From NCBI RefSeq assembly GCF_007858435.1, contig NZ_VIGW01000002.1:310001-374000 (forward strand): a DNA stretch of 64,000 bases, in the 5' to 3' direction. Origin of the DNA: Tsukamurella asaccharolytica. Lineage in GTDB: Bacteria > Actinomycetota > Actinomycetes > Mycobacteriales > Mycobacteriaceae. The notes beneath the pieces were generated by a model, which did not search any database, was not told the DNA's origin, and worked only from the letters and a program-made list of their open reading frames with translations. Both the position numbers and the translations under genes were made by a program. This document shows positions 17,149 to 25,707 of this stretch, piece by piece; positions within the stretch are counted from its first letter, which is position 1; each line of letters begins with the position of its first letter.

Positions 17149-17930
17149 CGTGCCACCTCGATCTCCGAGCGACGTGCCTTGTGGAGTCCGGGCGCCAGCC
17201 ACAGCTCGTCGGTGACGGCCTTGTGGCTACGACGTCGCGGCTTGACCGCGGTGATCACCAGGAACAGGCCGATGACCAGCGCGAGGACCACTGCGGGCCA
17301 GGTCCACCACTCCCACTGCAGATCGGCCACCGTGCGGAAGACGGCATCGAGCCAGGGCGAGCCCTGTGCCCAGCCCAACGAGATCACGGTGTCCCGGATA
17401 GCGACCCCACCGAGCGCGAGCAGGGCGAGGATCAGCGGAATCGCAACGTACACCGATCCCGCCACGCGCCGGGGAGCGCGCCGCTGTGCGGACGTTGCGG
17501 GCGGGGCGAGCGCCTCAGGGGTATCCGCACTGGCCACATGGGCGAACGGCGCATCGGGGGAGCGCTCACCGTTCACCCGTGCGATGTGCACGCGGGTGTT
17601 GGCCGGCGGCTCGTCGAGGCTCCGCGCGAGCTCGCCGTCGATCGACGAGCGCACATCCGCAACCAGCTTCGCCGAGTCCACGGGCCAGTCGGCGGCGACC
17701 TGGACCTCCAGATCGCGCTGATCGTGATCCGGGTACTGCACTGCCGGCAGGGATCGTGAGGTCAAGGCACGCTTCTTCGACGTTCCCGGAACTGCGAGCA
17801 CTGCGTGCTCGATGAGTCGGCGACGCACGCGATCATCGATGACGGTGCGGCCCCGCTCGGCGCGGGGTCGGCCGACCGTCGCCTCGGGCTGACCGTCGGA
17901 CGCCGTGGGCGGTACCGATTCGGTGGTCAT
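17145..17930 (-). CDS. DUF6286-type protein of the Asp23 operon
   Basis: The protein has 261 residues. The soluble N-terminal 130 include a small Asp23-like fold region (VRRRLIEHAVLAVPGTSKKRAL... DLEVQVAADWPVD). A basic linker and two transmembrane helices follow (about residues 155-180 and 205-228), then a short basic tail. It starts 2 bases after the DUF2273 gene and its stop overlaps the AmaP-like start. A role in envelope-stress structure is inferred from the operon only. Confidence 0.7.
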   Translation of the reverse strand: MTTESVPPTASDGQPEATVGRPRAERGRTVIDDRVRRRLIEHAVLAVPGTSKKRALTSRSLPAVQYPDHDQRDLEVQVAADWPVDSAKLVADVRSSIDGELARSLDEPPANTRVHIARVNGERSPDAPFAHVASADTPEALAPPATSAQRRAPRRVAGSVYVAIPLILALLALGGVAIRDTVISLGWAQGSPWLDAVFRTVADLQWEWWTWPAVVLALVIGLFLVITAVKPRRRSHKAVTDELWLAPGLHKARRSEIEVAR

Positions 17931-17932
17931 GG

Positions 17933-18118
17933 TCAGCTCCGGCCGTTCTTCCGAAGTGCGGTCAGATCGACCAAACCGTCGAAGTGGGCGCCGAGTGCGA
18001 ATCCGACCGCGCCCAGCACGATGGCGAGGAGGAAGCCGACGACACCGCCGGTGACGATCGCGATGGCTACCAGGAGGCCGATGACGATGCCCCAGACTGT
18101 GTAGTTGCCTACGCTCAT
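17933..18118 (-). CDS. DUF2273-like small membrane protein
   Basis: The 61-residue protein is nearly all hydrophobic: two helices (about residues 8-28 and 30-48, GFLLAIVLGAVGFALGAHFD) and a short basic end. DUF2273 proteins are standard members of Asp23/AmaP loci. The ATG overlaps the stop of the upstream Asp23-like gene (ATGA). No enzymatic role is expected; it probably helps to anchor the complex in the membrane. Confidence 0.75.
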   Translation of the reverse strand: MSVGNYTVWGIVIGLLVAIAIVTGGVVGFLLAIVLGAVGFALGAHFDGLVDLTALRKNGRS

Positions 18119-18450
18119 GCGATGAACTCCTTTGATGTGGTCGGCGATCCCCGGTCGGGGTCGCCGGGCACTGCGATGTCGGATACGACAAGGTCGATCG
18201 GCACACCTGCAGCGTCGGTGGCGGCCTGCCGCACGCGGTCGGCGAGGTCCAACAGGTCCGTGCCGCGCCGCAACTCCAGCACGACATCCACCTGGCCGCC
18301 CTCATCGGTGATGCGGACGCCCGACACTGTGCGACCGGGCAAGTACGTGGCAGGCGAGCCGGGCCCGCCGGCGTGGATGCCGGCGACCCCGTCGACTGAC
18401 GTCACGGCGTCGACGACCCGGTCGACGATGTCGGCGTGCTCGCCGCTCAC
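18115..18450 (-). CDS. Short Asp23/Gls24-like protein
   Basis: The protein has 111 residues and starts with GTG overlapping the stop of the full Asp23 gene (GTGA). The strand-helix-strand pattern VAGIHAGGP...GVRITDEGGQVDVVLELRRGTDLLDLADRVRQ resembles the Asp23 core without its extended ends. It is probably a paralogue that forms mixed assemblies with the neighbouring Asp23. Family assignment is by pattern and context. Confidence 0.7.
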   Translation of the reverse strand: MSGEHADIVDRVVDAVTSVDGVAGIHAGGPGSPATYLPGRTVSGVRITDEGGQVDVVLELRRGTDLLDLADRVRQAATDAAGVPIDLVVSDIAVPGDPDRGSPTTSKEFIA

Positions 18451-18911
18451 TTGACCCGCGGCTCGGCCGAGGTCTCCTCGGCGTCGTCCGCGTCAGCGAA
18501 GTGCACGTCGTGCACGGTCACGTTGACCTCGGTGACCTCCAGGCCGGTCATCTTCTCGACAGCGTCGATGACGTTGTTGCGAATGCCGGTGGCGAGGTCG
18601 TGGATCGCGACGCCGTAGTCGGCGACGATGCCCACATCGACGGCCGCCTGCTTCTCGCCGACCTCGACGCTGACGCCCTGGGTCAGGTCGGGTGCGCCGG
18701 GGAGCGTCTCGCGGATCTTGCCGACGACGCGGGCTGCGGAACCGCCGAGGTCGTAGACCCCGTTGACCTCGCGGGCAGCGATGCCGGCGATCTTCGAGAC
18801 GACGACGTCAGCGATGCTGGTGGTTCCCCGGCCGTTGGAGGTGGCGAGGGCCGATCCGGGAGCCTTCTTGCTGGTGGTCGATGCAGCGGGAGTGGTGGTG
18901 GGCGAGGTCAT
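18447..18911 (-). CDS. Asp23/Gls24 family envelope stress protein
   Basis: The protein has 154 residues. A serine/threonine-rich 30-residue lead is followed by the Asp23 core: SIADVVVSKIAGIAAREVNG, VSVEVGEKQAAVDVGIVADY and VIDAVEKMTGLEVTEVNVTV. These proteins form membrane-tethered polymers and are among the most abundant stress proteins. AGGAG lies 8-12 bases before ATG 18911. It heads an operon of five genes joined by overlaps or 2-base gaps. Upstream lie 515 bases without a convincing gene, which should hold the promoter. Confidence 0.88.
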   Translation of the reverse strand: MTSPTTTPAASTTSKKAPGSALATSNGRGTTSIADVVVSKIAGIAAREVNGVYDLGGSAARVVGKIRETLPGAPDLTQGVSVEVGEKQAAVDVGIVADYGVAIHDLATGIRNNVIDAVEKMTGLEVTEVNVTVHDVHFADADDAEETSAEPRVK

Positions 18912-19426
18912 CTTCCGTCTCCTTGTTCGCGAGTCATGCGCCAGGATTTTTTCCGGCACATTGGGTGAGTCGGCGCTGGGCAAGAATCGGCACGCAATTG
19001 TGATCCATCTCACTTTTCAGGAAGGTGTGCTCGACCGGCTCGGGAAATTCCCGCTGGTCCTTCGACGGCTGATCAGCGTTCCGGTCGACCCAATCTCGTT
19101 CTGAGGATGCCAAGATTCTCGCCGACGGGGATCCACACGGAACTTTTAGTGTTGTCGCTCAACATGATTGGACCACCTGTCACGTTGCACGGACTGCCCC
19201 TACGTGATTACGGTGGTGGCGCGAAGGGGAGTAGTTCACCGGTCCGCGCGGACCGGGAGGGCGGTCGACACGCTGGCGCGATGGCGCCCGGTCGTCCACC
19301 GCAGGCCGTCGTTCTGACGGTCTCGGCGAACGAGACCTTGGCCCGACAGGTGAAAGCCGCGTCGACCAAGTGCTCGCCCGATCTGCGCGATGAGTCCTCG
19401 GTCGGTCGCCGACCAAGGAGTCCCAG
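18912..19426. other. Intergenic region with no convincing gene
   Basis: 515 bases separate the divergent Asp23 operon and the cation exchanger. It is locally less G+C-rich (around 18950-19020 and 19140-19160) than its surroundings. Open frames here have no protein-like composition or start signals. It must hold two promoters, but I cannot place them with confidence. Confidence 0.5.
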
Positions 19427-20674
19427 ATGATCACTGAATCCGTCTCACCCGCAGCGACTTCGAACGATGTTCCGCACCGACGGCGGCGCGGTCTTCTCCG
19501 GCCGCTTCTGATCTGTGCGGCTCTCATCGCGCCAGCACTGATCCTGCGGTTCAGCGGTATTCACCCCGAGCCCGTGGTCGCACTGGTGGTGTACGGGGTC
19601 GCGGTGGTCGCCGCGAGTTTCCTGCTCGCCTGGGCCGCCGAGGCGGCCCAGATGGACGTTTCGGGCGGGTTGGCCATCGCGGTGCTGGCGCTCATCGCCA
19701 TCCTGCCGGAGTACGCGGTCGATCTCTACTACGCGTACACCGCAGGGAGCGACCCGGCCTACGTGCAGTACGCGGCGGCCAACATGACCGGCTCCAACCG
19801 GCTGCTGCTCGGACTCGGCTGGCCCGTCGTGGTCATGGCTGCGCTGTTCGTGGCGAAGCGAACCATGGGCCAGCGGTCGAACGCCCTCGTCCTCGACCAG
19901 CGCAATCGGATGGAACTGGGCTTTCTCATGATCGCGGGCGTCGTCGCCTTCATCATGCCTGCGACGGGGCAGATCCATATCGTTCTCGGCGTAGCGCTGA
20001 TCGCCTGGTTCGGGTTCTACCTCTACAAGCTCACTCGAGGCGCGACCGAGGAGCCGGACCTGATCGGGACCGCCGCGGCGATCGGCGCGCTGCCGCGCAG
20101 AACCCGCCGCATCACCGTCGGCGCCCTGGTTGTGATCGCGGCGGCCGTGATCCTGATCTGCGCGAAGCCCTTCGCGGAGAGCCTCATCTCCGCGGGCGGC
20201 CAACTCGGCATCGACCAGTTCCTGCTGGTGCAGTGGCTCGCACCATTGGCCTCCGAAGCACCTGAGTTCGTCATTGCGATCCTGTTCGCCATCCGAGGCA
20301 AGGGGGCCATGGCGATCGGAATGCTCATCGCGTCCAAGGTCAATCAGTGGACACTGCTCGTCGGTTCGCTGCCGATCGCCTACCTCGCCGGCGGTGGCGG
20401 CACCTCGCTCATGTTGGACGCCCGCCAGGTCGAGGAAATGCTGCTGACAGCGACGCAGACCATGATGGGCGTCCTGGCGATCCTCGCGCTGCGCTTCCAC
20501 CGCGTGACGGCCTGGGCGCTCCTCGCACTGTTCGTCGTCCAGTTCCCCATCACGAGCACCGAAGGTCGCCTCGTGCTCGCAGGGATCTACGCGGTCATCG
20601 CTGTCGCGGCAGCGATCGTCCACCGCCGGCACATCGTCGACACACTCACAGCGCCTTTCCGTCCCACAACGTAG
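19427..20674 (+). CDS. Cation/Ca2+ exchanger (CaCA superfamily) membrane protein
   Basis: The protein has 415 residues with about 11 helices arranged as two inverted halves. The alpha-repeats that form the ion pathway are visible as ILPEYAVDLYYAY followed by AANMTGSNRLLLG (about residues 85-130), and SEAPEFVIAILFAIRGKGAM followed by ASKVNQWTLLVGSLP (about 278-320). Each carries the key glutamate and Asn/Ser residues. It should exchange Ca2+ or another cation for Na+/H+. Genes of this kind often accompany stress loci, and this one is divergent from the Asp23 operon. Confidence 0.83.
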   Translation: MITESVSPAATSNDVPHRRRRGLLRPLLICAALIAPALILRFSGIHPEPVVALVVYGVAVVAASFLLAWAAEAAQMDVSGGLAIAVLALIAILPEYAVDLYYAYTAGSDPAYVQYAAANMTGSNRLLLGLGWPVVVMAALFVAKRTMGQRSNALVLDQRNRMELGFLMIAGVVAFIMPATGQIHIVLGVALIAWFGFYLYKLTRGATEEPDLIGTAAAIGALPRRTRRITVGALVVIAAAVILICAKPFAESLISAGGQLGIDQFLLVQWLAPLASEAPEFVIAILFAIRGKGAMAIGMLIASKVNQWTLLVGSLPIAYLAGGGGTSLMLDARQVEEMLLTATQTMMGVLAILALRFHRVTAWALLALFVVQFPITSTEGRLVLAGIYAVIAVAAAIVHRRHIVDTLTAPFRPTT

Positions 20675-20764
20675 GCGCGGCGGCATCCTGCGGTGCTCGC
20701 GCGCCTTCTTGGTATGTCGACGAGGGCGGAGAAACCGCGAGGCGGCGGGGTGACAAGGCGGTTG

Positions 20765-21007
20765 TCAGGCGGACCGAGGATCGCTCGGACCGCCACGTGT
20801 GCCCTTGTGCGGCTCCTCGATGATCTGAACGTCGTGAACCGTCACGGACTCCGACATCAGCAGGTCGAGCGAGGTCACGAAAAGCTGACCGATCTCCTCG
20901 TCACTCACGTCCTTGTGCGGAAGGTCCACACGAAAACCCTGCGCTTGCAGTCCGCCCTCATTGGAGAACGTCACCTCGGCATCGAACACTGCGCGGTACT
21001 CGGTCAT
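20765..21007 (-). CDS. Conserved-looking small protein, function unknown
   Basis: The protein has 80 residues from ATG 21007: TEYRAVFDAEVTFSNEGGLQ then GFRVDLPHKDVSDEEIGQLF and ending with a polar EEPHKGTRGG tail. The strand-rich front and single helix look like a genuine small folded protein. The frame is open further upstream, but that part has no start signal and a biased composition. I do not recognise the family with confidence. It may belong with a missing enzyme gene, since such small proteins are often encoded beside cyclase-type hydrolases. Confidence 0.6.
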   Translation of the reverse strand: MTEYRAVFDAEVTFSNEGGLQAQGFRVDLPHKDVSDEEIGQLFVTSLDLLMSESVTVHDVQIIEEPHKGTRGGPSDPRSA

Positions 21008-21171
21008 AGTGGGATAGTGCCGCGAGGCGTCACTCGGAACAAGCCGACTTTTCTCGGCTGCACTTCGGTCTCGCACGCCGTGCACGGGCAGATGTGAGAC
21101 ACCACCTGCGGCGACCGCCGCACGGGCACTCGGCTGGGCAACCACAGCGCCGTCCCGACTTCGATTCACAC

Positions 21172-21549
21172 TCATCGCCTCTCCCACGGGTGCCAACGGC
21201 GATCAGGACGAGCATCGAGGAGCGCGGCGGTCGCACGCAGCTCGTCGGTGACCTCGACGGAGTTTGCGCTGGCGTGGAAGACGTCTCGGGCGGGGTCTTC
21301 GATCCTGTATCCGAGGCTGCCCTTCTGCCCTGGCACGTTCCAATCCGTACTCAGCTCGATTTCCTCGTGAAACCGCCCGCCGCCACGGCGAACACCAATC
21401 CCTTCGCTTACGGTGTTACCTCGGACGATAGCGACAAACTTGAAAGCCGTTAACAGAAGGGCGGTCACTGCCGCTACCGTTGGGCGCTTCACAGCTCCCA
21501 ACCTCGCATTCCTTAAATTTGTTAATACTTTTCGTGACCTGATGGTCAT
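21172..21549 (-). CDS. Possible small membrane protein
   Basis: The 125-residue frame has a basic N-terminus, one possible hydrophobic helix (VAAVTALLLTAFKFVAIV, about residues 25-42) and a polar remainder ending DARPDRRWHPWERR. The upstream bases are unusually A+T-rich (21505-21555). No ribosome site is visible and no family is recognised, so this may not be a gene. Confidence 0.35.
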   Translation of the reverse strand: MTIRSRKVLTNLRNARLGAVKRPTVAAVTALLLTAFKFVAIVRGNTVSEGIGVRRGGGRFHEEIELSTDWNVPGQKGSLGYRIEDPARDVFHASANSVEVTDELRATAALLDARPDRRWHPWERR

Positions 21550-21935
21550 AAATCGACGCTGCTTCTATCGTCACACGCCCCTCCAAACCGAGGCGGCGTC
21601 CAGCATCACGTCCCTGCTCGTGGGAGGCGTTGGCCGACCAGCGCGCGGGCGTTATAGCCATCCACCTGAGCATCGTCGTAGCAACGTCGCGGTCGGGCCT
21701 GCGCCGAGGTGGACTCGGCGACATCTACTGGAAGCCTCTTCATGCCGCGCACTTTGCCAAAGATGGCTTGGCGTTTAGTTGCAGTTCGGTTCGAGGTCCG
21801 CGCGGAGCACGCGGGCTCGGGCGATGATCGAGCGCGCGCAGGCAACCAGGCGCTCCTGCCCGCGCGCCGACAATCAGAGGCTGGCACCAGTAACCCGCGC
21901 GCCGACGACTAAGTAGGTGGAGGTACCACGCCCTC
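21550..21935. other. Intergenic region, no gene seen
   Basis: 386 bases with fragmentary open frames in all phases and lower G+C than either side. Nothing in it looks like protein or structured RNA. It may be decayed accessory DNA. Confidence 0.45.
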
Positions 21936-23141
21936 CTATTTCACCCGTGCCTGCTGCATGATCTTGTAGCTGGCGGAAGCCGACTGCTCAGCGAGCGCGC
22001 GAGTCGAACTGAGGACTATCGAGACGTAGCGTCCCGCTCGGACTGAGCAGACGATGTTTGTCCCGCTCTGCCAGCACTTCCCGTTGTCGCGCGAGATGCC
22101 TTTGAGATCCACGAGCGTCGGGGTCTGACCATCCACGGCGTGATCGACGCGGAAGAACTCCGTTGCGGATGCCTCCGTCCGAGCGCGGAACACAACACTG
22201 GCACGGGTCTTCGCCACGTAGTCGAGGTCGAACCGTCGGACGTATTCGGGGTTGCTCGTCATCAGCCCGTACGTCGCGATGGTCATCCAACCGTCGCCCC
22301 AGTCCACGCCCTCGGAGAGGCCCAGCTCGTTCGTCGGGATCGTCTTCGGCAGGGTCAGCGACATCAGCCCGTCGAAGTCCATGTCCACCTTCGGTTTGAT
22401 CCCGTTCGGCGCATCGGACGGCTTGTAGTCCCGCATCTTCGTCCAGAGCATCTCGCGAGCGCGTTTCCCGAGTTCGCCGACGACTTTGCCTTCCGCGTCA
22501 CCGAGCCCCACGGGGAAATCCACGGTGACCACCGCGATCAGATCGCCGCGCGGAGCGATGATCGTCATGGAAGCGGCGTTCTTCGTGTTGCGTTTGCCGA
22601 CTGTCACGAAGCGCCAGCCGTCCGCGTTCACCTCACGAGGGGTGCCCGCCTGAACCTCAGCTCCGTTCGTCAGTTGACCCACGAGCGAAGTTGCGGCCTC
22701 CGCCGAGGCAAAACGCATCAGCCCCATACGTAGGACACGCGTGCCCTCCTTGTTCTGCGCACCCGCGAACATCGCCGTCTTGAACGGTGCCGCGTCCACT
22801 ATCTTCTGCTGCTTCGTACCGAACGGGCTGAGGTTCGATTCGAGCCCGAGCTGCGAGGCAGAAACCAGGGGCGTGGTGATCAGGTCGGGGACGCGCACGG
22901 TGAGGGACGAATCCACATCCCACGGAGCGGGGATACCGTCAGCGAGCCGCCATCCTTCCTGCTGCCAGGCATCAGCAGGGGTGCGCGCCTCGACCGTGCG
23001 GGGCTTGGTCACGAAGTTCCCCGTGTCGAGAGCAGGTGCCGCGCTCGGGTCGGGGACGGCGGTGCCCGCGACCGTAGAACAGCCGTACAAGGTGAGCACC
23101 ACCGCCATCAGCGCGGGGGCAGAAGCTGTCTTCCAGCGCAT
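21936..23141 (-). CDS. DUF7373-type secreted lipoprotein (second of a tandem pair)
   Basis: The protein has 401 residues. The signal peptide ends in a lipobox (LTLYGC, cysteine about residue 21), so the protein should be anchored outside the membrane. The mature part has the features ALDTGNFVTKPRTVEA, WQQEGWRLADGIPAPWDVDS, RMGLMRFASAEAA and a late cysteine pair (GKCWQSGTNIVCSV), all shared with the upstream neighbour. It starts 7 bases after that gene, so they form one transcript. Such lipoproteins are frequent in Mycobacteriales; their role is not established. Confidence 0.8.
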   Translation of the reverse strand: MRWKTASAPALMAVVLTLYGCSTVAGTAVPDPSAAPALDTGNFVTKPRTVEARTPADAWQQEGWRLADGIPAPWDVDSSLTVRVPDLITTPLVSASQLGLESNLSPFGTKQQKIVDAAPFKTAMFAGAQNKEGTRVLRMGLMRFASAEAATSLVGQLTNGAEVQAGTPREVNADGWRFVTVGKRNTKNAASMTIIAPRGDLIAVVTVDFPVGLGDAEGKVVGELGKRAREMLWTKMRDYKPSDAPNGIKPKVDMDFDGLMSLTLPKTIPTNELGLSEGVDWGDGWMTIATYGLMTSNPEYVRRFDLDYVAKTRASVVFRARTEASATEFFRVDHAVDGQTPTLVDLKGISRDNGKCWQSGTNIVCSVRAGRYVSIVLSSTRALAEQSASASYKIMQQARVK

Positions 23142-23148
23142 GACGGAC

Positions 23149-24387
23149 CTACTTCACAGACCGCATGATCGACAGGCTTGCGCTCGCTGCCTGCTGTGCC
23201 TGAGTCAGAGTCGGCGCTGAGACCACCGCGAGATACCGCCCGTGGATCACGGCGCAGCGATAGCGCGTCGAGGACACCTTCGCGCAGCGTCCGACGGCGT
23301 TGTCCACACCAGGCAGGGCGATGTCGGAGACCTTCGGCGGGACCACAGCTTCGTCGAGGAACGCCCTCGCCTTCGTCGCATCGCCGAGGCGGTAGACCTG
23401 ACTGTTGTCGGTGTTCCCAATGAGGTCGAACCCGTAATCCCGCATCCGCAATACGTCTTCCGTCTTGCCCGGAGACTCGACCACGGAGGCTTTGAACGTG
23501 CGCCATCCATCACCGAGCCCGAACCCTGGCGAAAGCCCCAGCTTCGCGCCCAGCGAGTCGGCGGTTCTCGTACTTGCGAGTGTGCGGGACATGATCCCGT
23601 CGTTGTCCATCGGCACACTCGGACCGCTGACAGTCCCAGCAAGGGAAACGACTGGCGTGGGGCGATACCCCGCAGCGTCAGCGTACTGCTTGTCGAGCGC
23701 CTTGCCCGCCAGCGTGAGCGCGGCCTTGTCGTCAGCGACACGAACCTGTACGCCTACGACCGCGAGTTGCCCGTCGCGTGGCGCTACCAGCGTCACGTCC
23801 GTGGTCGCCGTGGCACCTGATCCACTCGTGGTGCGACGCACCATGCGCGCGCCAGAAGCTGTGGTGACACCAGCAGGAATAGGCGCAGCCCCACTGCCTG
23901 CAACTCCCGCAAGAACGTCGCTCGCGCGTTGCGCAGCGGCAGCATCGGCGAACCTGAGCAGGCCGATACGGAGCACCGTCGAGTTGTCAGAGGCGACGGT
24001 GGCGAACCCCGCCTGAAACGGAACAGTCGCGAACGCGTCAAGCTGCGCAGCGGTGAAGAAGGTGATCCCGCCCGCTGTGGCACTGAGCTGGGAAGGTCCG
24101 ATCAGCGCGGTCGCCGTTGTGCCTGGAACCTTCTTGCTCATGGTCGAGTCCACGTCCCACGGGGCGGTCACGTTCTCAGCGATCAACCAGCCCTCCTGCT
24201 GCCAAGAGTCCGCCGCAGACACAGCTTTCACCTCACGCGGAGAGGTGTTGTAGTTGCCCGTATCCAGCCTGTGAGCAGCAGCTACCGAAGGGTCAGGTTG
24301 CGCGTCGCCCCCGACATGTTCTGAGCATCCCGTGAGTGCAACCACCAGCGCGCAGAGCACCGCCAGAGGCGTCCAGTGTCTCCCCAT
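23149..24387 (-). CDS. DUF7373-type secreted lipoprotein (first of a tandem pair)
   Basis: The protein has 412 residues from ATG 24387, chosen because the signal peptide begins there (GRHWTPLAVLCALVVALTGC, lipobox LTGC). The mature part mirrors the next gene: RLDTGNYNTSPREVKA, WQQEGWLIAENVTAPWDVDS, RIGLLRFADAAAA and a late cysteine pair (RCAKVSSTRYRCAV). The two differ in most other positions, so this is an old duplication and not a recent one. Function unknown; surface location is predicted. Confidence 0.8.
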   Translation of the reverse strand: MGRHWTPLAVLCALVVALTGCSEHVGGDAQPDPSVAAAHRLDTGNYNTSPREVKAVSAADSWQQEGWLIAENVTAPWDVDSTMSKKVPGTTATALIGPSQLSATAGGITFFTAAQLDAFATVPFQAGFATVASDNSTVLRIGLLRFADAAAAQRASDVLAGVAGSGAAPIPAGVTTASGARMVRRTTSGSGATATTDVTLVAPRDGQLAVVGVQVRVADDKAALTLAGKALDKQYADAAGYRPTPVVSLAGTVSGPSVPMDNDGIMSRTLASTRTADSLGAKLGLSPGFGLGDGWRTFKASVVESPGKTEDVLRMRDYGFDLIGNTDNSQVYRLGDATKARAFLDEAVVPPKVSDIALPGVDNAVGRCAKVSSTRYRCAVIHGRYLAVVSAPTLTQAQQAASASLSIMRSVK

Positions 24388-24527
24388 GCCCCAGGACGCT
24401 ACATGGGGACCGTCCTGTTCGTGAGCACCTGCAAGCTCGCGCCTACCGCCTGTTAAGCCGTGTACGGGAACCTCGTTCTCGAAGGCGCGGGACATCCCGC
24501 GTGCAACCTACCTCGGAGGGGAAGAAT

Positions 24528-24794
24528 ATGAACAAGGCGAAGCGGACGATGGCAGGCCTGATCGCTGGCGCGGCTGTGTTCACGGGCGTTGGGGCGGTCA
24601 GCACGGTCGCTGCGGGAGCTGCGTCGGCGTCCACCTGCACGTACCACACGCGCATGATGTTCGGGAACAACATCGTGGACGGCTACGGTGGTGGTCCGCA
24701 GACCGCAACGCAGAACGCGTACTCGAAGGCGAAGGCGCACGGCATCTCGACGGTCGGCGGCAAGCGCATGTGGACCCAGTACGAGTGCAACTGA
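24528..24794 (+). CDS. Small secreted protein with two cysteines
   Basis: The 88-residue precursor starts at ATG 24528 with a strong ribosome site (GGAGGGGAAG). A signal peptide with basic start, hydrophobic core and an AGAASA cleavage region near residue 35 leaves a mature chain of about 54 residues. That chain is glycine/tyrosine-rich, with one cysteine near each end (CTYHTR and YECN) that could form a disulphide. No family is recognised. A terminator hairpin follows 21 bases on. It could be an exported effector, inhibitor or structural peptide. Confidence 0.7.
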   Translation: MNKAKRTMAGLIAGAAVFTGVGAVSTVAAGAASASTCTYHTRMMFGNNIVDGYGGGPQTATQNAYSKAKAHGISTVGGKRMWTQYECN

Positions 24795-24815
24795 TCATCG
24801 GCGTCACATAGAGCG

Positions 24816-24847
24816 GAGCCCGCTTTCCGATCATGGAGAGCGGGCTC
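24816..24847. terminator. Bidirectional terminator
   Basis: GAGCCCGCT (24816-24824) pairs perfectly with AGCGGGCTC (24839-24847), followed by TCGTTATG. It lies between the convergent small secreted protein and SHOCT-protein genes. Confidence 0.7.
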
Positions 24848-24863
24848 TCGTTATGCACGGGAA

Positions 24864-25331
24864 TTAGCCTATGAGCTTGCGCTTAGCGGTCTCGAACTCC
24901 TCGGGCGTGAGCGCGCCCGCGTCTCGCAGCGCCGCCAGCTTGGCAAGCTCGTCGACCCACGATGTCGGTGCGGGCGGTGCCGCCGCAGCAGGCATGGGCG
25001 CGGGCGGGGTCGGACGCGCGTTGCTCCCGAACTTCGGGTGCGCACGCAGGACCTGCTCGATCTTCTGAGCGGTTCCGTGGTTCACCGCTGCCTCGGCGAG
25101 CGTCGTGCCCGAGCCCTGCACGACGAACACCTGTTGCAGACCCGACGCACCGAGCCGCTTTTTGTCATCGCGCGTTACCTTCCGCACCGAGAACCCGACG
25201 ATGTCCGCGACGTTCACTCGAAACGCTGGCAGCAGCTTGCCCGTCTGGCGATACTCCACGGTGTCGCCGTAGTCGATCACGCTCCCGTTGCCCACACCGA
25301 GCCCGATTGAGTTGCCTGTTTCTCGCGCCAT
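24864..25331 (-). CDS. SHOCT-domain protein with N-terminal PH-like domain
   Basis: The protein has 155 residues from ATG 25331, preceded by AAGGGGG. Residues 20-95 are strand-rich (TVEYRQTGKLLPAFRVNVAD, ISGFSVRK-like segment, VFVVQGSGTTLAEA), suggesting a small PH-like fold. A proline/alanine linker leads to a C-terminal SHOCT motif, LAKLAALRDAGALTPEEFET, a short helical module typical of actinobacterial accessory proteins. The frame is open upstream of 25331 but without start signals. No specific function can be given. Confidence 0.72.
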   Translation of the reverse strand: MARETGNSIGLGVGNGSVIDYGDTVEYRQTGKLLPAFRVNVADIVGFSVRKVTRDDKKRLGASGLQQVFVVQGSGTTLAEAAVNHGTAQKIEQVLRAHPKFGSNARPTPPAPMPAAAAPPAPTSWVDELAKLAALRDAGALTPEEFETAKRKLIG

Positions 25332-25707
25332 GTCGTCCCCCTTCTTGGACCAGTTCGGGGTGATCGTATCGACGCGATGAACCTTCCCAGGCTGGATTCT
25401 CACGAGAGCGTCCGACCTTCCCCTCGCACACGGGGACGACGGGCTCATCTCCGCACGCACGGCAGGTACTTGATGTCGGGATCAGCGCGCGGCCGGCGTA
25501 CAGGATCGTCGCGGCGGCGCGAGGCGAGGAGCTGTGCCAGAACGCGGGATGACGGGCTATTGGCAAGGACCGTTTTGGCGGGGGTTCTGTCACACCGCGA
25601 GCTGGGGCGATCCGAACCCCCGCGTCCGCGAGTGGAGGCTGCCAGAGGTTTAGTTCTGGCGGGCGACGAAACAGGGCCGTGGACGGGTCCGTGGGGATGA
25701 TTCCCGC
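25332..25707. other. Intergenic region, no gene seen
   Basis: 376 bases between divergent genes. Scattered open frames have no start signals. I looked for a tRNA or attachment-site copy here and found none. Confidence 0.4.

Noticed and set aside
19107-19430. 107-codon plus-strand open frame before the cation exchanger
   Set aside because: Composition is not protein-like, no ribosome site, and it overlaps the probable promoter of the exchanger.
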